DNA of 64,000 bases, taken from Aeromicrobium sp. Root495. GTDB lineage: Bacteria > Actinomycetota > Actinomycetes > Propionibacteriales > Nocardioidaceae. Numbering within the stretch: the first letter of the stretch is position 1; every line of letters begins with the position of its first letter. Below, in pieces: positions 13,584-22,946 of this stretch. Where the stretch lies: the NCBI RefSeq assembly GCF_001426755.1, contig NZ_LMFJ01000001.1, positions 910,734 through 974,733 on the forward strand. The letters run 5' to 3'. The notes beneath the pieces are model-generated. The model was not told the DNA's origin. It worked only from the letters and a program-made list of their open reading frames with translations, and searched no databases. The translations under genes and the position numbers were made by a program.

Positions 13584-14496
13584 GCCCCTCCAGCGCGCCG
13601 TCTCCGACTACCTGAGCCACCTCGGGGTCGAGCGCGGTCTGTCGGCCAACACCCTGGCCTCCTACCGCCGTGACCTGCGACGCTACGTCGAGCACCTCGC
13701 GGGACGTTCGATCGACGACGTCGCGGCCGTGCAGGAGGCTGACGTGCTCGGCTTCCTGGCCGCGCTGCGCACCGGCGACCCCGACCACCCGCCGCTCGGC
13801 CCGGCCAGCTCGGCCCGCGCCGTCGTGGCCGTGCGCGGCTTCCACAAGTTCTGTCTCCGTGAGGGGATCGTCGCGCTCGACGTGACCGCCGGCGTGAAGC
13901 CGCCCCGGCCGGCGGCTCGGCTGCCCAAGGCGCTCGACCTCGAGCAGGTGGAGGCCATCCTCGAGGCATCGGGAGCGCCGGAGACCGCGCTCGCCCGGCG
14001 TGACCGGGCGCTGCTCGAGGTGCTCTACGGCACGGGGGCCCGGATCTCGGAGGCCGTGGGGCTCGACGTCGACGACCTCGACCTCACCGACGGGACCGTC
14101 CTGCTGCGCGGCAAGGGCGGAAAGCAGCGGATCGTGCCGGTCGGGAGCTTCGCCCTCGCGGCCATCGAGACCTACCTGGCGACCTCGCGGCCGACGCTCG
14201 CCGCACTCCAGTCGGGCCCGGCACTCTTCCTGAACGCGCGCGGCGGGCGCCTGAGTCGGCAGAGCGCGTGGACGGTCCTGACCAAGGCGGCCCAGCGGGC
14301 CGGGGTGGCGGTTGAAGTCTCGCCCCACACCCTGCGACACTCGTTCGCGACCCACCTGCTGGACGGTGGGGCCGACGTCCGCGTCGTCCAGGAGCTCCTG
14401 GGCCACGCCTCGGTCACCACCACCCAGATCTACACCCTCGTGACCATCGAGAGACTGCGCGAGACGTACGCCAGTGCGCATCCGCGGGCCCGTTGA
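13573..14496 (+). CDS. xerD: Site-specific tyrosine recombinase XerD
   Basis: 307 aa from GTG. The N-terminal SAM-like core-binding domain ([20 protein letters not shown]) is followed by the catalytic domain with Arg in YGTGARISE (near residue 155), Lys in GKGGKQR, HTLRHSF (near 252), [13 protein letters not shown] with His and the nucleophile Tyr (near 287). It acts with XerC at dif to resolve chromosome dimers. Chromosomal context next to parA and scpAB identifies it as the housekeeping recombinase, not a mobile integrase. Confidence 0.93.
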
Positions 14497-14557
14497 GTGG
14501 CGGTAGAGTGGCACGGAATCACGGCAGGACCAGACCATCGAGGCGCAGAGGACACAG

Positions 14558-15406
14558 ATGAGCGACGAGCTGGGACCCACCGGACGACCGGTCCCGCTGC
14601 TCCCTGATCCCACGCCCCGGCCGCCCGGTCGGCCGGCGCAGATCATCGCGCTGTGCAACCAGAAGGGTGGCGTCGGCAAGACCACCACCACCATCAGCCT
14701 CGGTGCTGCCCTCGTGGAGGCGGGTCGGCGGGTCCTGCTGCTCGACTTCGACCCCCAGGGCTCCCTGACGGTGGGTCTGGGCTTCAACGCCCACGAGCTG
14801 GAGCAGAGCATCTACCACGTCCTGATGGACCGTGAGCTCGGGCTGAAGGACATCATCCTCAGCACGAGCGTCCCCGGGCTCGACCTCGCACCGGCCAACA
14901 TCGACCTCTCGGCGGCCGAGATGCGCCTCGTCACCGAGGTGGGTCGTGAGCAGGTGCTGGCCCGCGCGCTGCGTCCCGTCCTCCACGACTACGACGTCAT
15001 CCTGATCGACTGCCAGCCGTCGCTCGGACTCCTGACCGTGAACGCGCTCACCGCGGCCGACGGCGTGATCATCCCGCTCGAGTGCGAGTACTTCGCGCTG
15101 CGCGGGGTGGCGCTGCTCAAGGAGACCATCGAGAAGGTTCGCGACCGCACCAACTTCGACCTCACCATCATCGGCCTGCTCGGCACGATGTTCGACGGTC
15201 GCACCCTGCACGGCCGCGAGGTGCTGGCCACCCTCGTCGAGGGCTGGGGCGACCTCGTCTTCCACACCGTCATCCGCCGCACGGTCAAGTTCTCGGACTC
15301 CACGGTCGCGGGCGAGCCCATCACGGAGTACGCGCCCTCCTCGCCCGGTGCCGAGGCGTACCGCCAGCTGGCCCGGGAGGTGCTGGTCCGATGCCCCGAC
15401 GCGTGA
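14558..15406 (+). CDS. ParA-family ATPase (ScpAB-linked)
   Basis: 282 aa. The deviant Walker A motif CNQKGGVGKTTTTIS lies near residue 35, followed by LLLDFDPQGSLTVGLG and a switch region IDCQPSLGLLTVNAL. A proline-rich N-terminal leader of about 25 residues precedes the ATPase fold. This ParA (Rv1708-like) is the copy linked to scpA/scpB rather than the parAB pair near oriC. It probably serves chromosome organisation. A small ribbon-helix-helix-like protein overlaps its 3' end and may be its partner. The 61-bp gap upstream includes a possible -10 (TAGAGT). Confidence 0.88.
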   Translation: MSDELGPTGRPVPLLPDPTPRPPGRPAQIIALCNQKGGVGKTTTTISLGAALVEAGRRVLLLDFDPQGSLTVGLGFNAHELEQSIYHVLMDRELGLKDIILSTSVPGLDLAPANIDLSAAEMRLVTEVGREQVLARALRPVLHDYDVILIDCQPSLGLLTVNALTAADGVIIPLECEYFALRGVALLKETIEKVRDRTNFDLTIIGLLGTMFDGRTLHGREVLATLVEGWGDLVFHTVIRRTVKFSDSTVAGEPITEYAPSSPGAEAYRQLAREVLVRCPDA

Positions 15407-15729
15407 ACCTGCCCGGCGCCGACGAGCTGTTCCGCGCCACCGCCCCGTCGGCGGGCAAGCCCGCTGCGAGCACGCCGGCCCCAGCCTCCGGTGCGGCTGC
15501 CGCCCCGGCCACGGGCAGCGGCCGGGTCAAGCACGACGAGAAGATGACCGTCTACGTCACGTCCGACGAGCTGCTCGCGGTGGAGCAGGCGCGCCTGCAG
15601 CTGCGTGGCGCCCTCGGTCGCAACGTCGACCGTGGCCGGCTCGTGCGGGCCGCCCTCGCCATCGCCCTGGCCGACCTGGAGGCGCGTGGTGTCGACAGTG
15701 ACGTCGCACGACGACTCGACGCGTCCTGA
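15391..15729 (+). CDS. Small ribbon-helix-helix-like partner of ParA
   Basis: 112 aa from the ATG at 15391, overlapping parA by 16 nt. Residues 1-50 are Pro/Ala-rich and disordered. Residues from about 52 (KMTVYVTSDELLAVEQARL, then VDRGRLVRAALAIALADLEA) have the strand-helix-helix pattern of RHH/CopG DNA-binding proteins. Being wedged between a ParA ATPase and ScpA suggests a DNA-binding adaptor for that ParA in place of ParB. The role is inference from order and fold. Confidence 0.7.
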   Translation: MPRRVNLPGADELFRATAPSAGKPAASTPAPASGAAAAPATGSGRVKHDEKMTVYVTSDELLAVEQARLQLRGALGRNVDRGRLVRAALAIALADLEARGVDSDVARRLDAS

Positions 15730-15730
15730 C

Positions 15731-16663
15731 GTGAGCGACGAGGTCGTCGCCGAGCCCAGCGTGCCCGCCGGCTTCTCGGTGTCCATCGGCAACTTCGAGG
15801 GACCCTTCGACCTGCTGCTCGGCCTCATCTCCAAGCACCAGCTCGACATCACCGAGATCGCGCTCTCCAAGGTCACCGGCGAGTTCATCGCCTACATCAA
15901 GACCCTCGACGACGACCTCGAGCAGACCACGCACTTCCTGCTCGTGGCGGCCACCCTGCTCGACCTCAAGACGGCCCGCCTGCTGCCGCAGGCCGAGGTG
16001 GAGGACGAGGAGGACCTCGCGCTGCTCGAGGCCCGCGACCTGCTCTTCGCGCGACTCATGCAGTACCGGGCCTTCAAGCAGGTGGCGGCCGTCATCGCCG
16101 AGCGACTCGTGGGGGAGGAGCGTCGTCATCCACGGTCGGTGGGGCTCGAGCCGCGCTTCGCCGACCTCCTCCCCGAGGTCCTCATCTCCGTGGGTCCTCA
16201 GGAGCTGGCCGCGCTGGCGGCCAAGGCCTTCGAGCCCAAGCCGGTGCCGATGCTCTCCATCGCGCACCTGCACGCACCGCAGGTGAGCGTGCGCGAGCAG
16301 GCCCACCTCATCGTCGACCGGCTGCGCCGCGAGCAGAACATCACCTTCCGTGCGCTCACCGCCGACGCCGATGTCATGACCACGGTGGCGCGGTTCCTCG
16401 CGCTGCTCGAGCTGTTCCGCGAGGGCGTGGTCGCGTTCGACCAGGCCACGCCGCTCGGCGACCTGCACCTGCGCTGGACCGGCTCCGACGACGCCGACAT
16501 CGACGTGAGCGACGAGTTCGACGCCCCGCCGGTGCTGCAGGAGGTGGCGCCGTCCGGCCCGGAGACCGAGCCCGTCGCCGCCGTGACCCTCGACCCCGAC
16601 CAGACCCTTCAGGACGACGCCGCGCGTCAGGACGACACCGACCAGGAAGAGGAGGGCGCGTGA
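15731..16663 (+). CDS. scpA: Segregation and condensation protein ScpA
   Basis: 310 aa from the GTG at 15731, one base after the preceding stop; the open frame upstream overlaps that gene. The N-terminal kleisin signature FSVSIGNFEGPFDLLLGLI and HQLDITEIALSKVTGEF are diagnostic, with FLLVAATLLDLKTARLLP next. The C-terminal winged helix is around FRALTADADVMTTVARFLALLE, followed by an acidic tail. ScpA bridges SMC heads and binds ScpB in the bacterial condensin complex. Confidence 0.93.
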   Translation: MSDEVVAEPSVPAGFSVSIGNFEGPFDLLLGLISKHQLDITEIALSKVTGEFIAYIKTLDDDLEQTTHFLLVAATLLDLKTARLLPQAEVEDEEDLALLEARDLLFARLMQYRAFKQVAAVIAERLVGEERRHPRSVGLEPRFADLLPEVLISVGPQELAALAAKAFEPKPVPMLSIAHLHAPQVSVREQAHLIVDRLRREQNITFRALTADADVMTTVARFLALLELFREGVVAFDQATPLGDLHLRWTGSDDADIDVSDEFDAPPVLQEVAPSGPETEPVAAVTLDPDQTLQDDAARQDDTDQEEEGA

Positions 16664-17337
16664 GCGACCTGCCCAAGGGCCCGCACGAGCTCGAGCTGGA
16701 GATGCTCGAGCTCCGACCCGCGCTCGAGGCCGTGCTGATGGTCGCCGACCAGCCCCTCGACCACCTCACGCTCGCCCAGGCCGTGGGACACCCGCCCTAC
16801 GACGTCGAGGACGCCCTCACCGAGCTCGCCGCCGAGTACGACGAGCAGCAGCGCGGCTTCGAGCTTCGCAACGTCGCCGGTGGATGGCGCTACTTCACTC
16901 GCGAGACGTACGCCTCGGCCGTGGAGCGCTTCGTCCTGGAGGGCCAGCAGGCGAGGCTCACGCAGGCCGCGCTCGAGACGCTCGCGGTCGTGGCGTACCG
17001 ACAGCCCATCAGCCGCTCGCGCATCTCGGCCATCCGTGGAGTGAACGTCGACGGCGTGGTCCGCACGCTCGTGACCCGCGGACTCCTGGAGGAGGCCGGC
17101 CACGACGGCGAGAGCGGAGCCATCCTCTACCGCACGAGCAGCTACTTCCTCGAGCGCATGGGTCTGGCCAGCCTGTCCGACCTCCCCGACATCGCCCCCA
17201 TGCTCCCGGCCATCGAGGACATGGAGGACGACCTCGTCCCCGAGAGCCCGGCCGAGGCCGCCGAGGAGTCCGGGGCCGCTGCAGCAGAGCCGTCGGACGA
17301 CGAGCTCGGTGAGGAGACCGGTGAGCGAGTCGACTGA
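16660..17337 (+). CDS. scpB: Segregation and condensation protein ScpB
   Basis: 225 aa from a GTG overlapping the scpA stop. Two winged-helix domains are recognisable, the second around LTQAALETLAVVAYRQPIS and RSRISAIRGVNVDGVVRTL. The C-terminal 40 residues are acidic and disordered. It binds the ScpA kleisin. The scpA-scpB overlap implies coupled synthesis of the two subunits. Confidence 0.93.
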   Translation: MSDLPKGPHELELEMLELRPALEAVLMVADQPLDHLTLAQAVGHPPYDVEDALTELAAEYDEQQRGFELRNVAGGWRYFTRETYASAVERFVLEGQQARLTQAALETLAVVAYRQPISRSRISAIRGVNVDGVVRTLVTRGLLEEAGHDGESGAILYRTSSYFLERMGLASLSDLPDIAPMLPAIEDMEDDLVPESPAEAAEESGAAAAEPSDDELGEETGERVD

Positions 17338-18106
17338 GCACGAGGGCGTCCGCCTGCAGAAGGTGCTGGCCCAGGCCGGGGTCGCCAGCCGACGTCGCTG
17401 CGAGGAGCTCATGGCCGACGGTCGTGTCGAGGTGAACGGCGAGGTCGTCACCCAGATGGGTCGTCGCGTCGACCCCGTGGCCGACGTCATCCGCGTGGAC
17501 GGCAAGCGTCTGCCGCCCGCGTCGCAGAACGTCTACCTGGTGCTCAACAAGCCTCGCGGCGTGGTGTCCACCATGGCTGACGAGCAGGGCCGTCCCGACC
17601 TCGCGTCGCTCGTGGCGGACCGCCCCGAGAGGCTCTTCCACGTCGGCCGGCTCGACACAGACACGTCGGGCTTGCTCATCCTCACCAACGACGGCGACCT
17701 GGCCCACCGCCTGGCTCACCCGTCGTTCGAGATCACCAAGACGTACGTGGCGCTCGTGGAGGGTGTCGTGCCCGATCGGACCGGCAAGGTCCTGCGCGAC
17801 GGCATCGAGCTGGAGGACGGCAGCGCCTCGGTCGACCGGTTCCTCGTGAAGGACCGCTCGCGGGGACGATCGCTCGTGGAGCTCGACATCCACATGGGGC
17901 GCAACCGCATCGTCCGGCGTCTGCTCGCCGCCGCCGGACACCCGGTCCTCGAGCTGACCCGCACGGCCTTCGGGCCGCTGCACGTGGGTGCGCTGGCCGC
18001 CGGGGCGCTGCGCGAGCTCTCGCGCGACGAGCTCGGCGCGCTCCTCGACAGCGTCGACTCGTCGTCGCCTGCCCCCGGAGCCGACGAGCCGGGGTCGTCG
18101 GAATGA
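17321..18106 (+). CDS. rluB: RsuA/RluB-family rRNA pseudouridine synthase
   Basis: 261 aa from the GTG at 17321, overlapping scpB by 17 nt; a GTG at 17309 would add four residues. An N-terminal S4 domain (RLQKVLAQAGVASRRRCEEL) is followed by the pseudouridine synthase core with the catalytic Asp in VGRLDTDTSGLLILTNDG and NKPRGVVST. RluB modifies helix 89/93-region uridines of 23S rRNA in E. coli. Location after scpB matches mycobacteria. Confidence 0.9.
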   Translation: MSESTEHEGVRLQKVLAQAGVASRRRCEELMADGRVEVNGEVVTQMGRRVDPVADVIRVDGKRLPPASQNVYLVLNKPRGVVSTMADEQGRPDLASLVADRPERLFHVGRLDTDTSGLLILTNDGDLAHRLAHPSFEITKTYVALVEGVVPDRTGKVLRDGIELEDGSASVDRFLVKDRSRGRSLVELDIHMGRNRIVRRLLAAAGHPVLELTRTAFGPLHVGALAAGALRELSRDELGALLDSVDSSSPAPGADEPGSSE

Positions 18107-19170
18107 TCGACCAGCCTCCCTCCCAGGTCATCGGGTGCGGCCTCATCGGCACGTCCGTGGCCCTCGCGCTGCGTGCGCAGGGCATCGAGGTGTTCCTCGA
18201 GGACGCCGACCCCGCGGTGGCTGCCCAGGCGGCCGCTCGGGGAGCCGGGACCGTGGGCACCACGCCGGAGCCGGCCGCCGTCATCGTGGCCGTCCCTCCC
18301 AGCGCCGCGCCCCGCACCGTCGTCGAGGCCCTGGAGCGCTGGCCGCACGCCGTGGTCACCGACGTCGCCTCGGTGAAGTCCGCCGTCGTGGCGGCCGCGG
18401 CCGCGCACCCCGAAGGACACCGTTTCGTGGGCGGCCACCCCATGGCCGGAAGTGAGCGGTCGGGACCGGCTGCCGCGTCCGCCCAGCTCTTCGAGGGCCG
18501 CCCGTGGGCCATCACCCCCAGCCCCGGTGCCGACGACGACGCCGTGCGGCTCGTCGAGGAGATCGCCGTGATGATGGGCGCCGTGCCCATCCGGCTCGAG
18601 GCCGCGGCCCACGACGACGCCGTCGCGCTCGTGTCCCACCTGCCGCACCTGCTCTCCGTCCTCACGGCGTCGCGGCTGGCCGACGCCCCGTCGTCGCACC
18701 TCGCCCTCGCGGGGCCTGGGCTGCGCGACGTCACCCGCATCGCCGGCAGCGCGTCGGGGATGTGGATCGACATCCTCGACAGCAACGCCGACGCCGTGCG
18801 GGCCCTGCTCTCCGACGTGCGCAGCGATCTCGACCGGGTCATCACGGCGCTCGACCGTGAGGTCGGTGTGGACGCGGAGACCCTGGCCCACGTGCTCGAC
18901 ACGGGCCGCGCGGGCACGCGTCTCATCCCCGGCAAGCACGGCGGCGAGCCGGTGGAGCTGTCCACCGTCCACGTCCAGATCCCCGACTCCCCGGGTGCCC
19001 TGTCGCAGCTCTTTGCCCATACGGGAGAATCAGGGGTGAACATCGAGGACCTGCGCATCGACCACGAGCTCGGCCGGCCCGTGGGCCTCGTCGAGATCGC
19101 CGTCGCGGCGGAGCGGGCCGACGTCCTCGTCGCCGCGCTCACCGAGCGTGGCTGGTCCGCGTACCGATGA
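18103..19170 (+). CDS. tyrA: Prephenate dehydrogenase with C-terminal ACT domain
   Basis: 355 aa. The N-terminal NAD-binding motif VIGCGLIGTSVALALRAQG is a normal Rossmann loop near residue 9. The conserved HRFVGGHPMAGSERSG (near residue 107) carries the catalytic His region of TyrA proteins. The C-terminal 75 residues form an ACT domain (HVQIPDSPGALSQLF, then GVNIEDLRI), which usually mediates tyrosine feedback. It catalyses oxidative decarboxylation of prephenate to 4-hydroxyphenylpyruvate. It overlaps rluB by four bases. Confidence 0.92.
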   Translation: MIDQPPSQVIGCGLIGTSVALALRAQGIEVFLEDADPAVAAQAAARGAGTVGTTPEPAAVIVAVPPSAAPRTVVEALERWPHAVVTDVASVKSAVVAAAAAHPEGHRFVGGHPMAGSERSGPAAASAQLFEGRPWAITPSPGADDDAVRLVEEIAVMMGAVPIRLEAAAHDDAVALVSHLPHLLSVLTASRLADAPSSHLALAGPGLRDVTRIAGSASGMWIDILDSNADAVRALLSDVRSDLDRVITALDREVGVDAETLAHVLDTGRAGTRLIPGKHGGEPVELSTVHVQIPDSPGALSQLFAHTGESGVNIEDLRIDHELGRPVGLVEIAVAAERADVLVAALTERGWSAYR

Positions 19171-19180
19171 AGGAGAACGC

Positions 19181-19894
19181 ATGAGCGAGCGTCAGGGAGC
19201 GAACGACGGCAGGGCCACCGGTCTCGTCGTCGCCGTCGACGGACCGTCGGGCTCCGGCAAGTCCAGCACCGCCCGCGGCGTCGCCTCGCGGCTCGGGCTC
19301 GCGTACCTCGACACCGGTGCCATGTACCGCGCCATGACCTGGGCCCTGCTGCAGCGGGGGACCGACGTGTCCGACGCCGACGCCGTCGCGCGCGAGGCCG
19401 AGAGCGTCGTCATCGTCTCCGGCACCGACCCGCTCGGTCCCACCATCGAGGCCGACGGCACCGACGTCTCCGAGCCCATCCGCGGCTCCGACGTCACTGA
19501 CCACGTGAGCCCCGTGGCCACCGTCGCGCGGGTCCGTGAGCTGCTCGTCGACCTCCAGCGTCGGACCATCGCAGACGTCCTCGAAGCAGGTCGCGGCATC
19601 GTGGTCGAGGGTCGCGACATCGGGTCGGTCGTCGCCCCCGACGCCCCCGTGAAGGTCTACCTCGTGGCCGACGCCGCTGCCCGCGCCGCCCGCCGCGCTG
19701 CCGAGACCGGCGCAGCCGACACCTCGGCCACCGCGGAGTCGTTGGCCCGTCGCGACCAGATCGACTCCACGCGCGCGGCGTCCCCGCTCGTGCGGGCCGA
19801 CGGCGCCGTGCAGGTCGACGGCACCCACCTCACGCTCGAGCAGGTCATCGACACCGTGGTCGCCCTCGTCGACGAGGTGGGCGATCCCGCGTGA
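19181..19894 (+). CDS. cmk: Cytidylate kinase
   Basis: 237 aa from the ATG at 19181, chosen because AAGGAG lies about 8 nt upstream; an in-frame ATG 33 nt earlier overlaps tyrA. P-loop VDGPSGSGKSSTARGVA is near residue 18, then YLDTGAMYRAMTW and VVEGRDIGSVVAPDA, all typical of Cmk. It phosphorylates CMP and dCMP. The cmk-plsC-der order is widely conserved in Actinobacteria. Confidence 0.94.
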   Translation: MSERQGANDGRATGLVVAVDGPSGSGKSSTARGVASRLGLAYLDTGAMYRAMTWALLQRGTDVSDADAVAREAESVVIVSGTDPLGPTIEADGTDVSEPIRGSDVTDHVSPVATVARVRELLVDLQRRTIADVLEAGRGIVVEGRDIGSVVAPDAPVKVYLVADAAARAARRAAETGAADTSATAESLARRDQIDSTRAASPLVRADGAVQVDGTHLTLEQVIDTVVALVDEVGDPA

Positions 19895-20616
19895 CCGACC
19901 AGCTCCTCGAGGCCGCCCAGGCGGTGGGCCATGCCCCTCGCGGCCTGCCGGAAGGCGGGCTGAAGCTCCTGCGACCCCTCGGGCGCCGCTACATCGAGCG
20001 ACGCTGGAAGCTGCGTGAACGAGGCACCCACCACGTCCCCGAGAAGGGTCCCGTCATCATCGCCGCCAACCACATCGGCTGGATGGACGGCCCGCTGCTC
20101 ATCGCGTGCACCCCGCGTCCCGCGCACGCCCTCGTGAAGTCCGAGGCGTTCGAGGGCAGGACCGGACGGCTGCTGCGCTTCGTGGGCCAGGTCAAGATCG
20201 AGCGCGAGGAGCCCGACGTCGGCGCGCTGCGCGCCGCGGCTGACGCCCTCGCGGCCGGACAGGCCGTCGTGGTCTACCCCGAGGGCCGACGCGGCGAGGG
20301 CGAGCTGCACGAGATCAAGAACGGCGTCGCCTGGCTGGCGCTCGTCACGGGTGCTCCCGTGGTGCCCGTCGCCGTCTTCGGCACGCGGGCCGCCGGGGCC
20401 GACTCGGAGTCACGCCCGGCCCCCGGTGCCACCCTGGACCTCATGTACGGCTCGCCCATCCGCTTCGACGCGCAGCCCTGGCCGCGCCCGTCGAGCACCG
20501 TGGCCGAGGTCGGCGCCCAGATCCATCACCACCTGCGTGACCACCTCGTGTGGGCGCAGCGCGTCGGGCAGCTGTCGCTGCCCGGACCGCTCCCGGAAGG
20601 AACGACCGTTGTCTGA
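19891..20616 (+). CDS. 1-acylglycerol-3-phosphate acyltransferase (PlsC family)
   Basis: 241 aa from a GTG overlapping the cmk stop. Acyltransferase block I is NHIGWMDGP (the HX4D catalytic pair, near residue 66), with a substrate-binding [17 protein letters not shown] block near residue 128 and [10 protein letters not shown] near residue 155. No strong transmembrane segment is visible. It probably acylates lysophosphatidate or a related acceptor at the membrane surface. The stop overlaps the unusual TTG start of der. Confidence 0.87.
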   Translation: MTDQLLEAAQAVGHAPRGLPEGGLKLLRPLGRRYIERRWKLRERGTHHVPEKGPVIIAANHIGWMDGPLLIACTPRPAHALVKSEAFEGRTGRLLRFVGQVKIEREEPDVGALRAAADALAAGQAVVVYPEGRRGEGELHEIKNGVAWLALVTGAPVVPVAVFGTRAAGADSESRPAPGATLDLMYGSPIRFDAQPWPRPSSTVAEVGAQIHHHLRDHLVWAQRVGQLSLPGPLPEGTTVV

Positions 20617-21949
20617 CGTCATCGATACAGGCGGTCGCCTCCCGGTGCTCGCCGTCATCGGCCGCCCCAACGTGGGCAAGTCGACCCTCGTCAACCGCAT
20701 CATCGGCCGTCGCGAGGCGGTCGTCGAGGACGTCCCGGGTGTCACCCGGGACCGCGTCCCCTACGAGGCCAACTGGAACGGCCGCTACTTCACGGTGGTC
20801 GACACCGGCGGCTGGGATCCCGACGCGCGCGGTCTCGCCGAGCGCATCGCGGCCCAGGCCGAGATCGCCATCCAGGCCGCCGACGCCGTCCTGTTCGTCG
20901 TGGACGCCAACGTCGGCATCACCGACGCCGACGAGGCGGTCGTGCGCATCCTGCGGGCTGCGGACAAGCCGGTCGTCCTCGCCGCCAACAAGGTCGACGA
21001 CCAGCGTGGCGAGATGGAGGCCGCCGGTCTGTGGAACCTCGGGCTCGGTGAGCCCTATCCCGTCTCCGCCCTGCACGGTCGCGGCTCGGGCGACCTGCTC
21101 GACGCGGTCCTCGAGGCCCTCCCGGAGGCCCCCGGCGAGGAGGAGGAAGAGGTGGGCGGCCCGCGCCGCGTGGCCATCGTCGGCAAGCCCAACGTCGGCA
21201 AGTCGAGCCTGCTCAACATCCTGGCCCGCGAGGAGCGCGTCGTCGTCGACGACGCGTCAGGCACCACCGTCGACCCCGTCGACGAGCTCATCACCCTCGG
21301 CGGACGCGAGTGGCGCTTCATCGACACCGCCGGCATCCGGCGCAAGGTGCGCGAGGCCTCGGGCCACGAGTACTACGCGAGCCTGCGCACCAACACCGCC
21401 ATCGAGCGGGCCGAGGTGGCCGTCATGATCGTGGAGGCCGACAAGCCGCTCACGGAGCAGGACACCCGGATCATCACCTCCGTGGCCGAGACCGGTCGCG
21501 CGCTCGTCATCGCCTTCAACAAGTGGGACCTCGTCGACGAGGAGCGCCAGTACTACCTCGAGCGCGAGATCGAGCGCGAGCTCGTGCAGGTGCAGTGGGC
21601 TCCCCGCATCAACATCACGGCACGCACCGGCTGGCACGTCGACCGCCTGGTGCGCGCCATCGACTCCGCGCTCGAGGGCTGGGAGACCCGCATCGGCACC
21701 GGCGCGTTCAACTCGTTCCTCGGCCGGATGGTGGCCGAGCACCCGCACCCCGTCCGCGGCGGGAAGCAGCCCAAGGTCCTCTTCGGCACGCAGGCCTCCG
21801 TGGCGCCGCCGACGTTCGTGCTCTTCACGTCGGGCAAGCTCGAGGCCGGCTACATGCGCTACATCGAGCGCCGTCTGCGCGAGCACTTCGGGTTCGTGGG
21901 CACGCCCATCCACATCACGCAGCGACCGCGCGAGAAGCGCAAGCGCTGA
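20609..21949 (+). CDS. der: Ribosome biogenesis GTPase Der (EngA)
   Basis: 446 aa if the start is the TTG at 20609, which lies 8 nt after GGAAGGA and inside the 3' end of the acyltransferase gene. No ATG or GTG is available close to the conserved N-terminus. Two tandem GTPase domains are present: first P-loop [13 protein letters not shown] near residue 16, second [13 protein letters not shown] near residue 191, each with DTxG and NKxD motifs (NKVDD, NKWDL). A C-terminal KH-like domain follows. Der supports 50S subunit assembly. Confidence 0.93.
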   Translation: MSDVIDTGGRLPVLAVIGRPNVGKSTLVNRIIGRREAVVEDVPGVTRDRVPYEANWNGRYFTVVDTGGWDPDARGLAERIAAQAEIAIQAADAVLFVVDANVGITDADEAVVRILRAADKPVVLAANKVDDQRGEMEAAGLWNLGLGEPYPVSALHGRGSGDLLDAVLEALPEAPGEEEEEVGGPRRVAIVGKPNVGKSSLLNILAREERVVVDDASGTTVDPVDELITLGGREWRFIDTAGIRRKVREASGHEYYASLRTNTAIERAEVAVMIVEADKPLTEQDTRIITSVAETGRALVIAFNKWDLVDEERQYYLEREIERELVQVQWAPRINITARTGWHVDRLVRAIDSALEGWETRIGTGAFNSFLGRMVAEHPHPVRGGKQPKVLFGTQASVAPPTFVLFTSGKLEAGYMRYIERRLREHFGFVGTPIHITQRPREKRKR

Positions 21950-21950
21950 C

Positions 21951-22877
21951 GTGCCGCCCCGGTCGCCGCTGCCGCCGCGCCACGCGCTCGGCGCGGCGTG
22001 GGTGCGCACGCCCGACCGGGGTGTCGGCGCTGCGCCCTGGAGCACCATGGGGGAGTGGTTGCGGACCAAGCTGCCCACCGGGGTCGACGTCGCCGGGATG
22101 CTCGAGGCGGGCGGGTTCGTGCACCAGGACGGCTCCGCCGTGCTGGAGGACGAGCCGTACCGTCCCCACACCTTCGTCTGGTTCCACCGCGAGCTGCGCG
22201 ACGAGCCGGTCGTGCCGGGCTCGCCCGACGTGCTGCACCACGACGAGCGGATCGTGGTGGTGGACAAGCCCGCGTTCCTCTCCACCATCCCGCGGGGTCG
22301 GCACGTGCGGCAGAGCGTCGTGGTCCGGCTGCGCGACGAGCTGGGTCTGCCCGAGCTCTCGCCCGCGCACCGGCTCGACCGGGTGACGTCGGGGGTGCTG
22401 GTCCTGACCACCGAGAAGCGTTGGCGGGGCGCGTACCAGGAGCTCTTCGCCGCACGACAGGTCCGGAAGGTCTATCGGGCCCTCGCCCCTCACCGGCCGG
22501 ACCTGGCGACTCCCCTCGTCGTCCGCGACCACCTGCGCAAGGACCGCGGTGCGTGGCAGGTGTCGGTGGTGCCCGGTGCCGCAGTGAACGCCGAGACACT
22601 CGTCGAGGTGGAGCAGGTGCTGGGCGACCTGGCCGTGTACCGGCTCACGCCGTCCACCGGCCAGACCCACCAGCTGCGCGTCCACCTGTGCGGGCTGGGT
22701 GTCCCCATCCTGGGCGACCCCCTCTACCCGGAGGTCCTCGACGTCGCCGTCGACGACTTCAGCACCCCGCTGCAGCTGCTGGCCGCCGAGCTGTCGTTCA
22801 CCGACCCCGTGGACGGCACGGACCGCTCGTTCGTGAGCCGTCGGACGCTCCCGCTCGCGCCGCCGGACGGCCCCTGA
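21951..22877 (+). CDS. RluA-family pseudouridine synthase
   Basis: 308 aa from a GTG one base after the der stop. The catalytic motif HRLDRVTSGVLVLTTEKR (Asp near residue 143), VVDKPAFLSTIPRG, and the later TGQTHQLRVHLCGLG place it in the RluA/RluC/TruC superfamily. The first 50 residues are a distinct N-terminal region instead of an S4 domain. The RNA target cannot be told from sequence. It is translationally coupled to der by proximity. Confidence 0.87.
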   Translation: MPPRSPLPPRHALGAAWVRTPDRGVGAAPWSTMGEWLRTKLPTGVDVAGMLEAGGFVHQDGSAVLEDEPYRPHTFVWFHRELRDEPVVPGSPDVLHHDERIVVVDKPAFLSTIPRGRHVRQSVVVRLRDELGLPELSPAHRLDRVTSGVLVLTTEKRWRGAYQELFAARQVRKVYRALAPHRPDLATPLVVRDHLRKDRGAWQVSVVPGAAVNAETLVEVEQVLGDLAVYRLTPSTGQTHQLRVHLCGLGVPILGDPLYPEVLDVAVDDFSTPLQLLAAELSFTDPVDGTDRSFVSRRTLPLAPPDGP

Positions 22878-22946
22878 CGCGCCCGGGCCGCGGCGCTGCT
22901 TCGACAGGTGGTCCGGCCCGGGGCAACACTCCCGTAACCTGACGTC

